Assembly: GCA_035771175.1 (NCBI GenBank)
Contig: CM069594.1
Location: 9,858,620 to 9,922,619 of the forward strand
Reading direction: 5' to 3'
DNA: 64,000 nucleotides
From: Paratinospora sagittata
Lineage: Eukaryota; Streptophyta; Magnoliopsida; Ranunculales; Menispermaceae
A program made the position numbers and the translations under genes. A model generated the notes under the pieces. The model had not been told where the DNA came from, did not search any database, and saw nothing but the letters and a program-made list of their open reading frames with translations. Positions 1 to 10,539 of the stretch are shown here, in pieces (within the stretch, counting starts at the first letter, position 1; every line of letters starts with the position of its first letter).

Positions 1-654
1 TTTACTTGGATTACCACCCCAGAGAGAGATTGACTTCGTGATTCCTGGCACTAGGTCAATTTCTAGACCACCCTATTGGATGGCACCCCACGAGTTATAG
101 GAACTCAAAAAGGGATTCATTTGCCCCAGTTCATCTCCATTTCGATGTTGTTTGTGATGAAAAAGGATGGAAGTATGAGATTTTGTATTGATTATCGCCA
201 AATTAATTAGGTGACGGTAAAGAATAAATATCCACTCCTGAGGATTGACGATTTGTTTGATTAGCTTAGTGGGGCCAAGTTCTTTTCCAAGATAGACTTA
301 CAGTCCGATTATCATCAGCTAAGAATCAAGGAGGAGGATATTCATAAGTTTGTCTTTCGTATCAGATATGGGCACTACGAAATTTCTAGTCTTGGCTTTT
401 CAACTAACCAATGCCTGACGGTGTTTATGGATTCAATGCAGAGGGTATTTAGACTATATCTGAATAAGTTTGTAATCATATTAATTGATGACATACTGAT
501 TTATTCACAAACCCAGGTAGAGCACAAAGATCGCCTACGACTCATACTACAGACATTGGGAGAGCACAAGTTGTATGTTAAGAAAAGCATGTGGGAGTTT
601 TGGATAAGTGAGGTGAAGATCTTAGGTCACATGGTGAATAGGGATGGTGTATTT
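1..654 (+). pseudogene. Element D: Ty3/gypsy reverse transcriptase fragment (left part)
   Basis: This is degenerate reverse transcriptase of a Tekay-like Ty3/gypsy retrotransposon, entering from beyond the left window edge. In several frames one can read the N-terminal palm region (about 1-160), the segment equivalent to SKIDLxSxYHQLRI (about 285-330), and the catalytic region with LIDDILIYS near 480-510. The IDD is the usual gypsy catalytic Asp pair. Stops and frameshifts prevent any full product. The gene stops abruptly at 654, where the LTR of element A begins, and resumes at 26215 in a compatible frame with the connection and RNase H region. The two halves were therefore one gene split by an insertion. 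Family assignment is firm; lineage is inferred from similarity to elements A and C. Confidence 0.9.
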
Positions 655-3070
655 TGTAACACCCGTACCTTAAGATGATGTCATCTTGACCGTAGAGTAC
701 TCGGATACGCTTATGTGTGTGTATTTGTACGTGTTTCGATTCCTTTGATTCATGTTTTGTGCCCAAATGGGTATGAGGATATTAAAAATGAGTTAAACTC
801 ATTTTTACATAGAAATCAATTGGTTATACGCGAAATTCCGATATGTATTGACCGAATAGCGAAAAGATGAAAAATCTGAAAATCTGGAAAACCTTAAATG
901 TGTTTCACCCTGGCCAAGAAGCTTCCAAGCCAAAAATATTCCTAAAATGCGTTCCAGGTCACTGAAACACGTTTTGGTTCAGTAAAGTACAAAAAAACGA
1001 CTTTTTTGTGTGGACCCAAACTCGTGTATTTAAGCGACCAACACCCATTTTTGGTTCATTTGCACGTTTTTTACTTAGAAAAGAAGGGGAAAAGAGGTGG
1101 AGAAGAGAAAGGAGAGGGAAGCTAGGGTTTTGATGATTTTTGCTCAAAACTCCCTCTAAGGTATACCATCTTTCCCCATTTTCTTCCTTCTATATCTTTC
1201 ATGTGTGTTTGCAAGCTTTCTTTTGACCTAGGGTTTGCTATGAATCCTGGATTTGGTGGGTTCTTGACCTAAGGTTTACATGTTTAGGCTATTTTACGCT
1301 TGTTTATGATGCTAATGGCCTTCCCTAACCTAGAACAACCCCAAATGGTGTGTTTCTACCCATGAATCCTGAAATTTGTGAAGGGTGTTGGAAGAACAAA
1401 TCTTGGAGTTAGGGTTTATATGTCATATTTGTTTGATTATAGGCCATTGGGAACCTATTGAAGGTAAAACCCCAATTTCTAGCAAGAAATTGGAGTGGTT
1501 ATGTCTATTGACCTAAACTAGAATTTTTGGACTTAGGGTTTGCCATTGGATTTGCATGTAACGTATGATGAATAGATGGGTAAATGTGGTGTTATGGTGG
1601 TCCAATTTACTGATCTTGATGGTTGCAAACCCTAGGTGTAGTGCAATTTTGGCCTAGGCCTTGTAATTTGGAAAATTGCAATGAATTTGAGGATTTGCCC
1701 AAATTTAGAGATTTTGACCTAATTGATGTCAATTGGTCAAATAGACTTGCAATTAGTCTAATTAACCCTATTGATGATTGAATGTCATGTATTATAGTAG
1801 TTAGATCAACCTATTGCATTCAATTGGGCCAAATGTGGGTTAATTGGGCAATATGGGATTGGCTCATGTGTAGGACCATTTTAGAATCTTGATTGGCATT
1901 TGATTTGGATTTAAACATGGTTGTTGGCATACTTGGATTGATTTTCAGTTTTGGCATAAACCATGTATGTTTCAGGATTTGTGAATGATCTAAGTTAACC
2001 AAATAAGCCAATTAGGAATTGAGGCATTGGATGATTGTGGCATCCTAGTGCTTTGGAATTGGAAATTGGATTGGCTAGGTCTAGCCAATCAAGAGTGAGA
2101 CTTGTGATTTCTATATGTGACATTGTAGTATAAAATGTTTTAAATGCTTGTATAATGTAGTATGCATGATTTATTGAATTCATGAGCCGTATTTGAGCAT
2201 AGTCAGTTGGGAAAGCAATTGAGCTACGTTGCATTCCCTAAGCTTGGGGTTCTTATGGAATCCCATTGGGCCGATTGGGAATCCTCAATTGTGGACCTTG
2301 CAGAAAGTTTTTATGGTAGGTGCAGACGGGATCTCCGAGAAAGCATTGATCCCGTTGACATGCCCGACCCATTGGAATTCCTAATATATATGGGTAAGAA
2401 GTCCATCGGGCATGAGTTTTGCGGACACACGACCCTTGTATTGATTCTTACTAAAGAGGTGTTTAGGTTGCATATGCACGTTTATAAAATGGTATGCATT
2501 GTCTTGTTTATTACATGATACATTATATTGGCATGTATGTAATCTTGCTTATACCCATGTTATTTAAATGGTTTTAATGATCTTGCAATGTTTTAATTAA
2601 ATGCATATATAAGTTGCCACCTGTATAGAACATTCACTGAGCTTGTTGTAGCTCACCCCTCATCCTTATCTTTTCTGGATCTGATAGGAAGGGGAAAGGG
2701 AAAGGGAAAGCTTAACTGTGGAGTGTTTCCATGTACTTTTGTGACGTAGGTGTTTAGTACTTTTTCGCATTTATTTTGATAAATTGTACTATATAACACC
2801 TAATGCTTATACTTAACATTTAGATGGGTTTGTACTTATGGTTAAGTATAACTTTGTACTTTTGAACACTATGGACTTGGAAAAAAAAATTCTAGTTGTC
2901 ATTTTGGGTATGTTTTATAATGATGATCTTATTTATGTCCATGTATTTATTATTGTGTATTTGGGATTATGGTGTGTGTTAAAAGGCTTATGGGGACGTC
3001 GTGTATGTCGAGGGAGGATATACACGAGGTTCCGTGTTGGTCATGACGTCACAGCTCGTGAGTCGTGACA
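655..3070 (+). repeat. Element A 5' LTR
   Basis: A 2.4-kb LTR starting TGTAACACCCGTA and ending GTGACA, matching the copy at 23787-26214 over its length. Visible parts are a bZIP-like site variant (TGATGTCA, 677-684), palindromic CG-centred motifs upstream of the promoter (897-981), a TATA-like TATTTAAG at 1027-1034, five telo-box-like AGGGTTT/AAACCCT motifs (1124-1633), a hairpin (1472-1493), and a TGAGCT stem-loop (2638-2655) followed by a pyrimidine tract. TGACGTCA recurs near the end (3044-3051). There is no credible protein-coding capacity. The primer binding site follows four bases later. Confidence 0.95.
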
Positions 3071-3074
3071 ACTT

Positions 3075-3086
3075 TGGTATCAGAGC
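3075..3086 (+). other. Element A primer binding site (initiator tRNA-Met)
   Basis: TGGTATCAGAGC lies four bases after the LTR end. It is complementary to the 3' end of plant initiator tRNA-Met, the usual primer for this group. Confidence 0.93.
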
Positions 3087-3447
3087 AAGGTTTTGAGAGG
3101 GCGAATTCAATGCATGATCACGAGGTTCTCACGATGTGAGGGTGGCGAAGCACTGACTCTTACCCTTACATATCCACATTGGATTGCCACCAGTGTGGTT
3201 GGTTGTTAAATAGTGGTTGGCCGTAAAACCTTTTCTGAGGTACGCTCATGTGCCACGTGACTTTGTAGGTCACGGTCGTTGGACAAGCGTGAGTGTCAGT
3301 GATGACCAAATTGAAACTTTGGTATTAGAGAGAGTGTTTTAGGTTTAAAAACCTTAAAAAGAATAACAGGTATCGGTTGTCGATGTTCAGGTTGAGGCTG
3401 TGGGAATTCCCAAGTAGAAGTCTGAGTTAGAGCGTTATGAGAGGGTC

Positions 3448-4260
3448 ATGAAGGCCTTCCGGATCAGAGGCTTGACGGAGTTTGCTGGAGGCCTTTGCAT
3501 TGAGACAATTGAGAGGTGGCTCAGGAAGATGAAGACTATCTTCTGCGACATGCAGGCTTCTCAGGCTGACAGAGTGAGGTTGGCCAGGTTCAAGCTCGTC
3601 GATAGGGCTGATGATTGGTGGCTGAGACTGGACCGCGTGGTCGATGAGATTCAGACGTGGACCAGGTTTAAAGAACTTTTCTACGATGAGTTCTACCCGA
3701 GGTCAGAGCATGATTAGATAAGGATCGAGTTTATGCACCTGACCCAGGGCAGTCGGTCAGTGAGGGAGTATGAGCAGGAGTTTAATCGTTTGACACTCTT
3801 CGCTCCTAAGATGGTGTCGACTGACTACTTTAGCATGTAGAGGATACAAGATGGGTTTCGTGATCGTATTCGTCAGGGTTTGGGGCTTGCCAGCATGCAG
3901 ACTTAAGCCTAGGCGATGGTACAGGCCACTGACTTTGAGACTGGAGAGGCTCACTCTCGGATGAGGACATCAGTCACGGTTCAGACACCTACAACTCCTT
4001 CAGTACAGGCAAAACCGATAGGGTAAAATGGTCAGTTTTATAGTAAGAAGAACCTAAAATATAAGAAGCCGAGGTTTGGTGGCAGTGAGTACGAGGCATC
4101 AGCAGCCTCCGCTCCAGTGACAGTTGCACCACCAATTCCAGGCCAGAGTGTGCAGATGTTAGGCAAGCCCCAACAGCAGTAGAGTTCGGCTAGGCACAGT
4201 AGACAGCAGACAGCCAGAGCAGAGTCGCAGGCTGTTTCTTCAGCGCCTAGGGCATTTGCT
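3448..4260 (+). pseudogene. Element A gag (broken)
   Basis: Capsid-type gag of a Tekay element. The conserved core is readable from about 3448: a segment with IERWLRKMKTIF, then ADDWWLRL, then FYDEFYPRSEHD, which are capsid motifs of plant gypsy gag. The same frame continues into the protease and RT, so gag-pol was one reading frame. At least five in-frame stops interrupt it (near 3715, 3838, 3904, 3910 and 4180), several of them TAG or TAA where a Gln codon is expected. I could not find the CCHC zinc knuckle usually present between capsid and protease, so that part may be lost. The stretch from 3087 to 3447 is untranslated leader. Confidence 0.85.
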
Positions 4261-4275
4261 ACACAGTTCAGTCTT

Positions 4276-5166
4276 ATGCCAGTTGCTACCAGGGAGCAGG
4301 CCCGAGCTGTTACACAAGCAGATCCTGAGGCTAGCAAGCAATTGATCGAATGTACTATCAGCATTTGTGATTCTTTGATGTATGTCTTGATTGATGCTGG
4401 TTTTACCTTGTCTTTTATTTCTGGTAGTGTGGTAGATAGATTGAGGTTGTCTACTATTAGGACTAATATGTCGTTGATCTTGAGTACGTCTGCTGGTGAG
4501 AGGATTTGCCCTAACATGGTATGTGTGGGATGCATTGTGAGATTCGAGGGCCACGAGATGTCTGTCGACCTTAGAATCTTAGAGTTCCTCGAGTTTGATG
4601 CCATTTTGGGTATGGATTGGCTAGCAGCATATCTTGCTCACATTGATTGCTTCGGCAATAGGGTTGTTTTCCAGATACCCGGACAACCAGTCTTTGTTTT
4701 TCAAGGTAGGACTGCATCGAGACCACCTACCCAGAGTAAATTAGCCATTGATGATGAGGTTGCTACGATGGCTAGTTTGAGGCCAGTGTATGATGTGGGA
4801 CAGGGCGTTCAGTTAGCAGACATTCCCGTTGTTTGCGAGTACCCAGAGGTTTTTCCTGATGAGTTACCTGGCTTGTCGCTTAAGCGAGAGATAGAATTTA
4901 TTATTGAGCTTATGCCCGAGACAAAACCCATTTCCATTCCACTGTATCATATGGCACCGAAAGAGTTGAATAAACTCAGAGCCCAGCTTGATGAGCTGAT
5001 GGGCAAGGGATTTATTTCTTCTAGTATGTCACCTTGGGGAGCACCTGTGTTGTTCGTCAAGAAGAAGGACGAGAGTCTTCAATTGCGTATAGACTACCCT
5101 CAGCTGAATAAGGTGACCGTGAAGAACAAGTATCCACTTGATAAGTATCCATTAGTTGAGGATTAG
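4276..5166 (+). pseudogene. Element A protease and N-terminal reverse transcriptase
   Basis: An open stretch in the gag frame. Residues about 35-125 are the retropepsin-like protease: [13 protein letters not shown] carries the catalytic Asp, but with D-A-G instead of the usual D-S/T-G, and the later ILGMDWL motif is intact. Residues about 190-290 are the start of reverse transcriptase, with FPDELPGL and [14 protein letters not shown]. Near 5146 about 110 bases are missing relative to element C, including the segment that encodes DLRSGYHQ, and the frame shifts. RT resumes in another frame, with FIDDILVYS at about 5318-5344. The polymerase cannot be functional. Confidence 0.9.
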
Positions 5167-5383
5167 AGATGAGGATGTGCCGAAGACTACTTTTCGGATG
5201 AGGTATGGACATTATGAGTTTCTGGTGATGCCCTTTGGATTGACTAATGCACTAGCTATGTTCATGGATCTGATGCAGAGAGTATTTAGACTGTACCTTG
5301 ACTAATTCATTATAGTCTTCATCGATGATATCCTAGTCTATTCTAAGACTAGAGAGGATCATGAGCGTCATCTCAGAGTTACT

Positions 5384-6120
5384 TTGCAGACATTGTTGGA
5401 GCATAGGCTGTATGCCAAGCTGAGCAAGTGTGACTTTTGGATGACCGAGGTGAAATTCTTGGGTCATGTGGTTAGTGCAGAGAGTATTTTAGTTGATTTC
5501 GCTAAGGTTGAGATGATCATTGGTTGGCCAAGACCTACCACAGTGATTGAGATTCGTAACTTTCTGGGTTTGGTTGGCTATTACAGGAAGTTCGTGAAAG
5601 ACTTTTCCACGATAGCCGCACCATTAACTAAGCTGACTCAAAAGAACGTGACCTTCACATGGTTGGATGCCTGTGAGAAAGCTTTCAGTGAGTTGAAACA
5701 GAGGTTGACTACAACTCCAGTGTTGATTCTTTCAGAGCCTGGGATGGAGTTGGTGATTTATACGGATGCATCACTCTTAGGTCTGAGATGTGTGCTGATG
5801 CAGGAGGGTCGAGTGGTTGCATATGCATCTAGACAGCTTAAGGTGCATGAGCACAACTACCCTGTGCATGATTTGGAGCTGACAGCCATAGTGTTTGCAC
5901 TGAAGCTATGAAGACATTACCTTTATGGTGAGAGGTTGACTTTGTTTTCTGATCATAAAAGTTTGAAGTATTTCTTTGATAAAAAAGAGTTGAATATGCG
6001 ACAGAGAAATGGCTCGAGTTATTTAAGGATTATGATTTCTCTTTGGAGTATCATCCTGGCAAAGCCAATGTTGTGGCTGACGCTTTGAGCCGTAGGCGAG
6101 CAGAGACTCAGGTGGTTTCT
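5384..6120 (+). pseudogene. Element A connection domain and RNase H
   Basis: This follows the RT catalytic region. The first part has [14 protein letters not shown], the connection typical of gypsy RT. RNase H follows, with the catalytic Asp in IYTDAS, the Glu in HDLELTAIVFAL and the Asp in SDHKSLKY. A TGA interrupts the frame at about 5909, where element C has Trp. A small frameshift near 6005 displaces the end, which reads YHPGKANVVADALSRR, the usual RNase H terminus. The product would degrade the RNA strand of the cDNA hybrid inside the particle; this copy is inactive. Confidence 0.9.
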
Positions 6121-6282
6121 TTTCAGATGGCCCAGTTCTGGCATTTACTTGAGAGAGTTACTATGATGAGTATATTCTCGGATGCACCACGTATTGAGAT
6201 ATGTGCTCAAATGCCTGTGCAGCTTGCTGATGCCCATATTCCGTGAGTTAGAAATCTACAGGAACATTGTCTGAGTTATGAC

Positions 6283-7184
6283 ATGTACCGTAGATACGTA
6301 AATAGTGCTGACCAAGCCGATTGGCAGATAGGTCCAGATGATTTCTTACGGTATAGAGGGAGACTGTGGATCCCATATGATGCTGAGTTGCGTGTTGAGA
6401 TACTTCGAGAGGCTCACAGGTCACAGTATACTGTTCATCCAGGGGCTACCAAGATGTATCATGACATAAAAAGGTCTGTGTGGTGGCATGGGATGAAAAA
6501 GATTATAGCTGAGTATGTTCAGAGATGTGAGGTGTGCCAGCAGGTTAAGGCTGAACACCGAAAACCTGGAGGTTAGATGCAGTCGTTACCCATACCTTAG
6601 TGGAAATGGGAGCACATCACGATGGATTTCATCATGGGATTGCCGAGGTCTCAGGGCAGATTTGATGCCATTTGGGTTGTGGTCGATAGATTGACCAAGA
6701 GTGCACACTTCCTTCCTATGAGCGCCAAAGACTCTGTGGATAGACTGAGCAGATTATATCTGAGAGAAATTGTGAGATTTCATGAAGTTCCCTTGTCTAT
6801 CGTGTCAGATCGAGATCCACGATTTACATCGAGGTGTTGGCAGGCTTTGCAGACTCGATTTGGGACCCATTTCCGACTCAGTACCACGTTCCACCCTCAG
6901 ACGGATGGTCAGTCTGAGAGAGTGATTTAGATGCTGGAGGATATGCTCAGGTCTTGCATTTCAGAGTTCGGTGGTCGTTGGGGTGAGCATTTTTCTTTGT
7001 GTGAGTTTGCTTACAATAACAGTTACCAGGCGAGCATCGGTATTGCACCATATGAGGCTTGGAAGACCCTGTAGATTTCCAGCTTGTTGGTACGAGGTGG
7101 GTAAAACGCAGTTATGGAGCCCTGATGCAGTTGTTGAGCAAACAGAGAAAGTCAAGCTGATTCTGCAGAGGCTGAAGTCGGCTC
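6283..7184 (+). pseudogene. Element A integrase, N-terminal part
   Basis: Integrase of the Ty3/gypsy type. The zinc-binding HHCC domain is visible at 6415-6545 (HRSQYTVHPG then CEVCQQ). The catalytic core starts with MDFIMGLP and VVVDRLTKSAHFLP, continues with the second Asp in SDRDPRF, and ends in [11 protein letters not shown] with the Glu. In-frame stops occur at about 6575, 6598 and 6928, and a 5-base deletion near 7062 relative to element C shifts the frame. The gene is cut at 7184 by element B and resumes at 23225 with the C-terminal and chromodomain part. All sequence up to the junction is collinear with the homologous region of C. Confidence 0.9.
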
Positions 7185-8873
7185 TGTTGAACCAATTATC
7201 CTCATGTTCCTTCGAGAATATGTTCCTATTATGAAAGATTTTGATGATTACAAAACTACATTCTGTTTATGATATTACTGCACATATGGCATATCTAATC
7301 TCACTTGAAGGTTTCAAAAATTCAATGATACATGGCGAACGTATTAAAAGATCTTCTTGAAAACCATGATCGTTCGAAGATGTTTAGTTGATGATTAGAT
7401 TATTATAGGTTGTAGGACCTTCTTTGTTATGTGATTCAGCAATATGCATGTCTGCATGTTTTAATCGATCGGTTGCATATTCGATTTAATCCGACTGAAT
7501 TGTATTTTATCAAGCTTTAATAGAGAAATCAAAAACCATTTTTATAAAGTCTTTCAAGACGCTAACGTTTTAGCAGCGCCCTCCTGGACCTAATGCGTCA
7601 AGATGCTGATAAAATATTAGGAAGCTCAAGGTTGAATTGAACTGATTAATAAGGACGCTTACTTGTTAGTAATGACATTTCTTTTATCAACCTTTGAGAA
7701 TGTCAGACGCTGACTTAGTTTTAACTCGCTGAAAGTTCTTTTTGTCTTTAAGTGATTTCTATCTTTCATGATGTTGATAAGTTATAAGTTGAATAAATTA
7801 TCAGGACGCTACTTGTATAGGAGCGCCCTTATCTTTAGAATCAACTTAAATAACTTTCAGGACACTTACCGTCCATTAGTGCACTTAACATTGTTTCAAA
7901 ACTGTTTTTAATAGTTCAGAGCGCCCTCGTGTGTCAAATGTTTTAAAAAAAGCATGACGCTTACTGCGAAGTAACGCCCTCACGATTTGAGTCGTTCAAT
8001 TGTCAAAGTAAGTTAAGACACTTACTATTCAGTAGTGCCCTCACTTCATTGTTCAGTAGGACGCTGATGTTCTATGAGCGCCATCAAAGGAACAAAATGA
8101 TAGAAAATATATTTTTGTTGTTCAGACTTTACTGTTATTTCTGTAAACCTTTTAAGAAACATACAAATACTTTTTCAGAACTTTTTAAACATTTTAAAAA
8201 CTTCGTCAGAATATTCCTCTTTCACGAAAGGATTAGATGATTCAGGTACTATCGACGTAATATGCATTGAGCTGAATCGATCTATTTCGGGAAAGAATGT
8301 TAACGTTATATTTGAAATAACTTAAGAGCGCCAAAATCATCAAGTCGATTGCACTTTTGTTATTCCTATATGTACGAGCTGCCTTAGTGCAGAAAAACCA
8401 CTAATGAAATATGAAACTGATATTCATTCAAAACGTATTAACAGTTTTCGTTTGTACTAAACACTTTTTGAAAGTTAGTCTTCTTTCATATCTCATATTG
8501 TATTCAGTTTCTGGTGACTAGTAAGTCACTGAGTTAGAACAAGTGTTACTCAAAGTTGTAAACTGTCTTCTCACACACGTAAGTTGAGAATAGGTTCTCT
8601 CTCACATGTAAGTTGAGAAACGGTCCTCTCATACTCGTAAGTTGAGAAAGTGTACAGGTTTGATCTTCACCCGTAAGAAGGTCTATAATGAAGTTTGAAC
8701 AAATCCTAACTGAGGAGGTTAGGTAGTGAATGTAAGCGCGGCCGAACCACTATAAATCTTGCTTACATTGTCTCATTTATATTTGTTATACTTTGTTTAA
8801 TTTGCTTTCATTATTTCGCACAATTTGCTAAGTATCCAATTCACCTCCCCTCTTGGACATATCTGGGCCAATA
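7185..8873 (+). repeat. Element B 5' LTR
   Basis: A 1.69-kb LTR, shorter than the 1.98-kb 3' LTR. It lacks about 215 bp between CTTCTTTCA (near 8488) and TATCTCAT that are present at 22560-22774 of the 3' LTR. It contains a series of GGACGCT...AGCGCCCT inverted-repeat modules at 7555-8090 and three CGTAAGTTGAGAA repeats near its end (8578-8648). The LTR ends CCAATA instead of CCAACA. Confidence 0.92.
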
Positions 8874-8875
8874 AT

Positions 8876-8887
8876 TGGTATCAGAGC
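8876..8887 (+). other. Element B primer binding site (initiator tRNA-Met)
   Basis: TGGTATCAGAGC starts two bases after the LTR and is complementary to the 3' end of initiator tRNA-Met, the usual Sirevirus primer. Confidence 0.92.
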
Positions 8888-8926
8888 AGGTTAACCGTCA
8901 AAGTGTCTAACTATCTTTGATTGAGT

Positions 8927-10519
8927 ATGGCAGGACAAAATGAAAGAAGTACTTATCTCTCAGGAGAAGGAAACTCCACCAACTAACCACCACTGTTCAT
9001 GGAAAAAAACTATTCACACTGGAAAACTAAGATTAGGTACTACCTTAAAGCCCAAGATCTAAAGAACTGGGATGTTGTGACATACGACTGTCCAACGCCT
9101 ACTAAAATAGTTGACGGTGCTACTATCCCAAAGGAAATAGACGAATGGAGTACCAAGGAAACGAAAAGAGAACTATTGAATAACCAAGTTGTAAACATTT
9201 TATTTTGCAGTTTATCAGTCGAAGAGTTCAATAGAGTTAGTGCGCGTGAAACTGCTAAGGAAATCTGGAACAAGTTAGAGGTCACCCACGAAGGAACTTT
9301 GCAAGTTAAAAAGCCAAAGCTCTAACTGTTAGTTGAAAAATATGAGACCTATAGGATGAAGGGAACTGATCCGATATCTAAGGCTATTACTCGATTTACA
9401 ATAAACATCAATGAGATGAAGAGCCTAGGAAAAATCTATGACCAAGAAGAAACTGTTAAAAAATTTCTAAAAGACCTACCCAGAGCATGAGAACCCAAGG
9501 CTACAGCCATTGAAGAAGCCAAGAATCTGGCTGAATATACTTTTGATGAACTATGCAGTTCATTGATGGTTCATGAAATGAAGTTAAAAGATAAGACGAG
9601 ACCGGTCAAAGTTGAGGAAAAAGAAAAGAAATCTATTGCCCTCAATGTTGAAATTGATTTTGAAAATGATTCAGATTCAGAAGATGACATGACTATGTTA
9701 TCTAGAAAGTTCAATAAGTTGCTTAGGAGAAAAAGTAAGAATAACTCTTACTCGAGGTTCCACAAAGGAAAGAAACACAAGTCTAAACCTATAGAATTAA
9801 TTTGTTACGATTGTAACAAACCAGGTCATGTAAAGAGCGAATGCCCCACTAAATATAAAAAGAATTCAAGCTCATATAGAAAGGAAACGAAAGTTCTCAA
9901 AGCTACATGGGATGATTCAAGTTTAAGCGAAGAAGAAGCAAATTTAGATCACACTGCTAAGTTGTGCTTAATGGCAAGCACCGAGGTAAAATTTGAACCC
10001 ATTGACAAACTTAATGAGCTCTATGCTCGTATTCAGGAACTTACGACAAAACTTAGTAAAGAGACCAAGAAAAATGAAATACTCAAGCATAGTCTTGAAG
10101 AAGCTCTTGAAGAAATAGAATTCCAGCAAGAAGAGCTAGACGAATTGCCCCTAGATAATAAACAACTTAAAAAAGTTGTTGGGAAGCTGAAAAATGAAAA
10201 TGAAAATGAAACTCTTAGAAAGGAAAAAGAAGACCTGACCTACACAGTGATTAAATTCACAAATGGTCAAAAGATATTGGACATAATGTTAGGATCACAA
10301 AGATGTGCATTCGACAAGACTGGCTTAGGCTACACTCATGGGTCTAAGGAATACGATACCGTACTAACCAAAAGACCAATATGCAACAAATGTCATAGGG
10401 AAGGTCATACAATACTTAAATGCAATGTCTTACGTAAAAAGAAAAGAAAATGTGCATGGATTGAAAAATCTGTTCTCACTGATGCTAACATGCGTGGACC
10501 CAAACAAGCATGGTACTAA
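8927..10519 (+). pseudogene. Element B gag (broken)
   Basis: Copia gag of Sirevirus length. The ATG at 8927 is chosen because it lies 40 bases after the primer site and opens the frame that continues as MEKNYSHWKTKIRYYL, the usual start of the gag core. A TAA at codon 20, a stop at about 9323 and a TGA at about 9488 interrupt it, and the 3' part is open from 9563 to 10519. That part has a CCHC knuckle (CYDCNKPGHVKSEC, 9808-9849), a Lys/Glu-rich coiled-coil stretch (about 10030-10230) and a second knuckle (CNKCHREGHTILKC, 10381-10422). Two knuckles and an extended C-terminus fit the Sirevirus lineage. Confidence 0.9.
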
Positions 10520-10539
10520 AGTCAAAAATATTTTATGTT

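Noticed and set aside
1124..1633. Interstitial telomere repeat
   Set aside because: The AGGGTTT motifs are separated by 100 bp or more of unrelated LTR sequence, not in tandem.
3075..3086. tRNA-Met gene
   Set aside because: Only the 12-base complement of the tRNA 3' end is present; it is a retroelement primer site, as are the copies at 8876, 31665 and 52202.
4038..4604. Minus-strand open frame of 188 codons
   Set aside because: It is antisense to the gag-protease frame of element A, whose motifs are clear on the plus strand.
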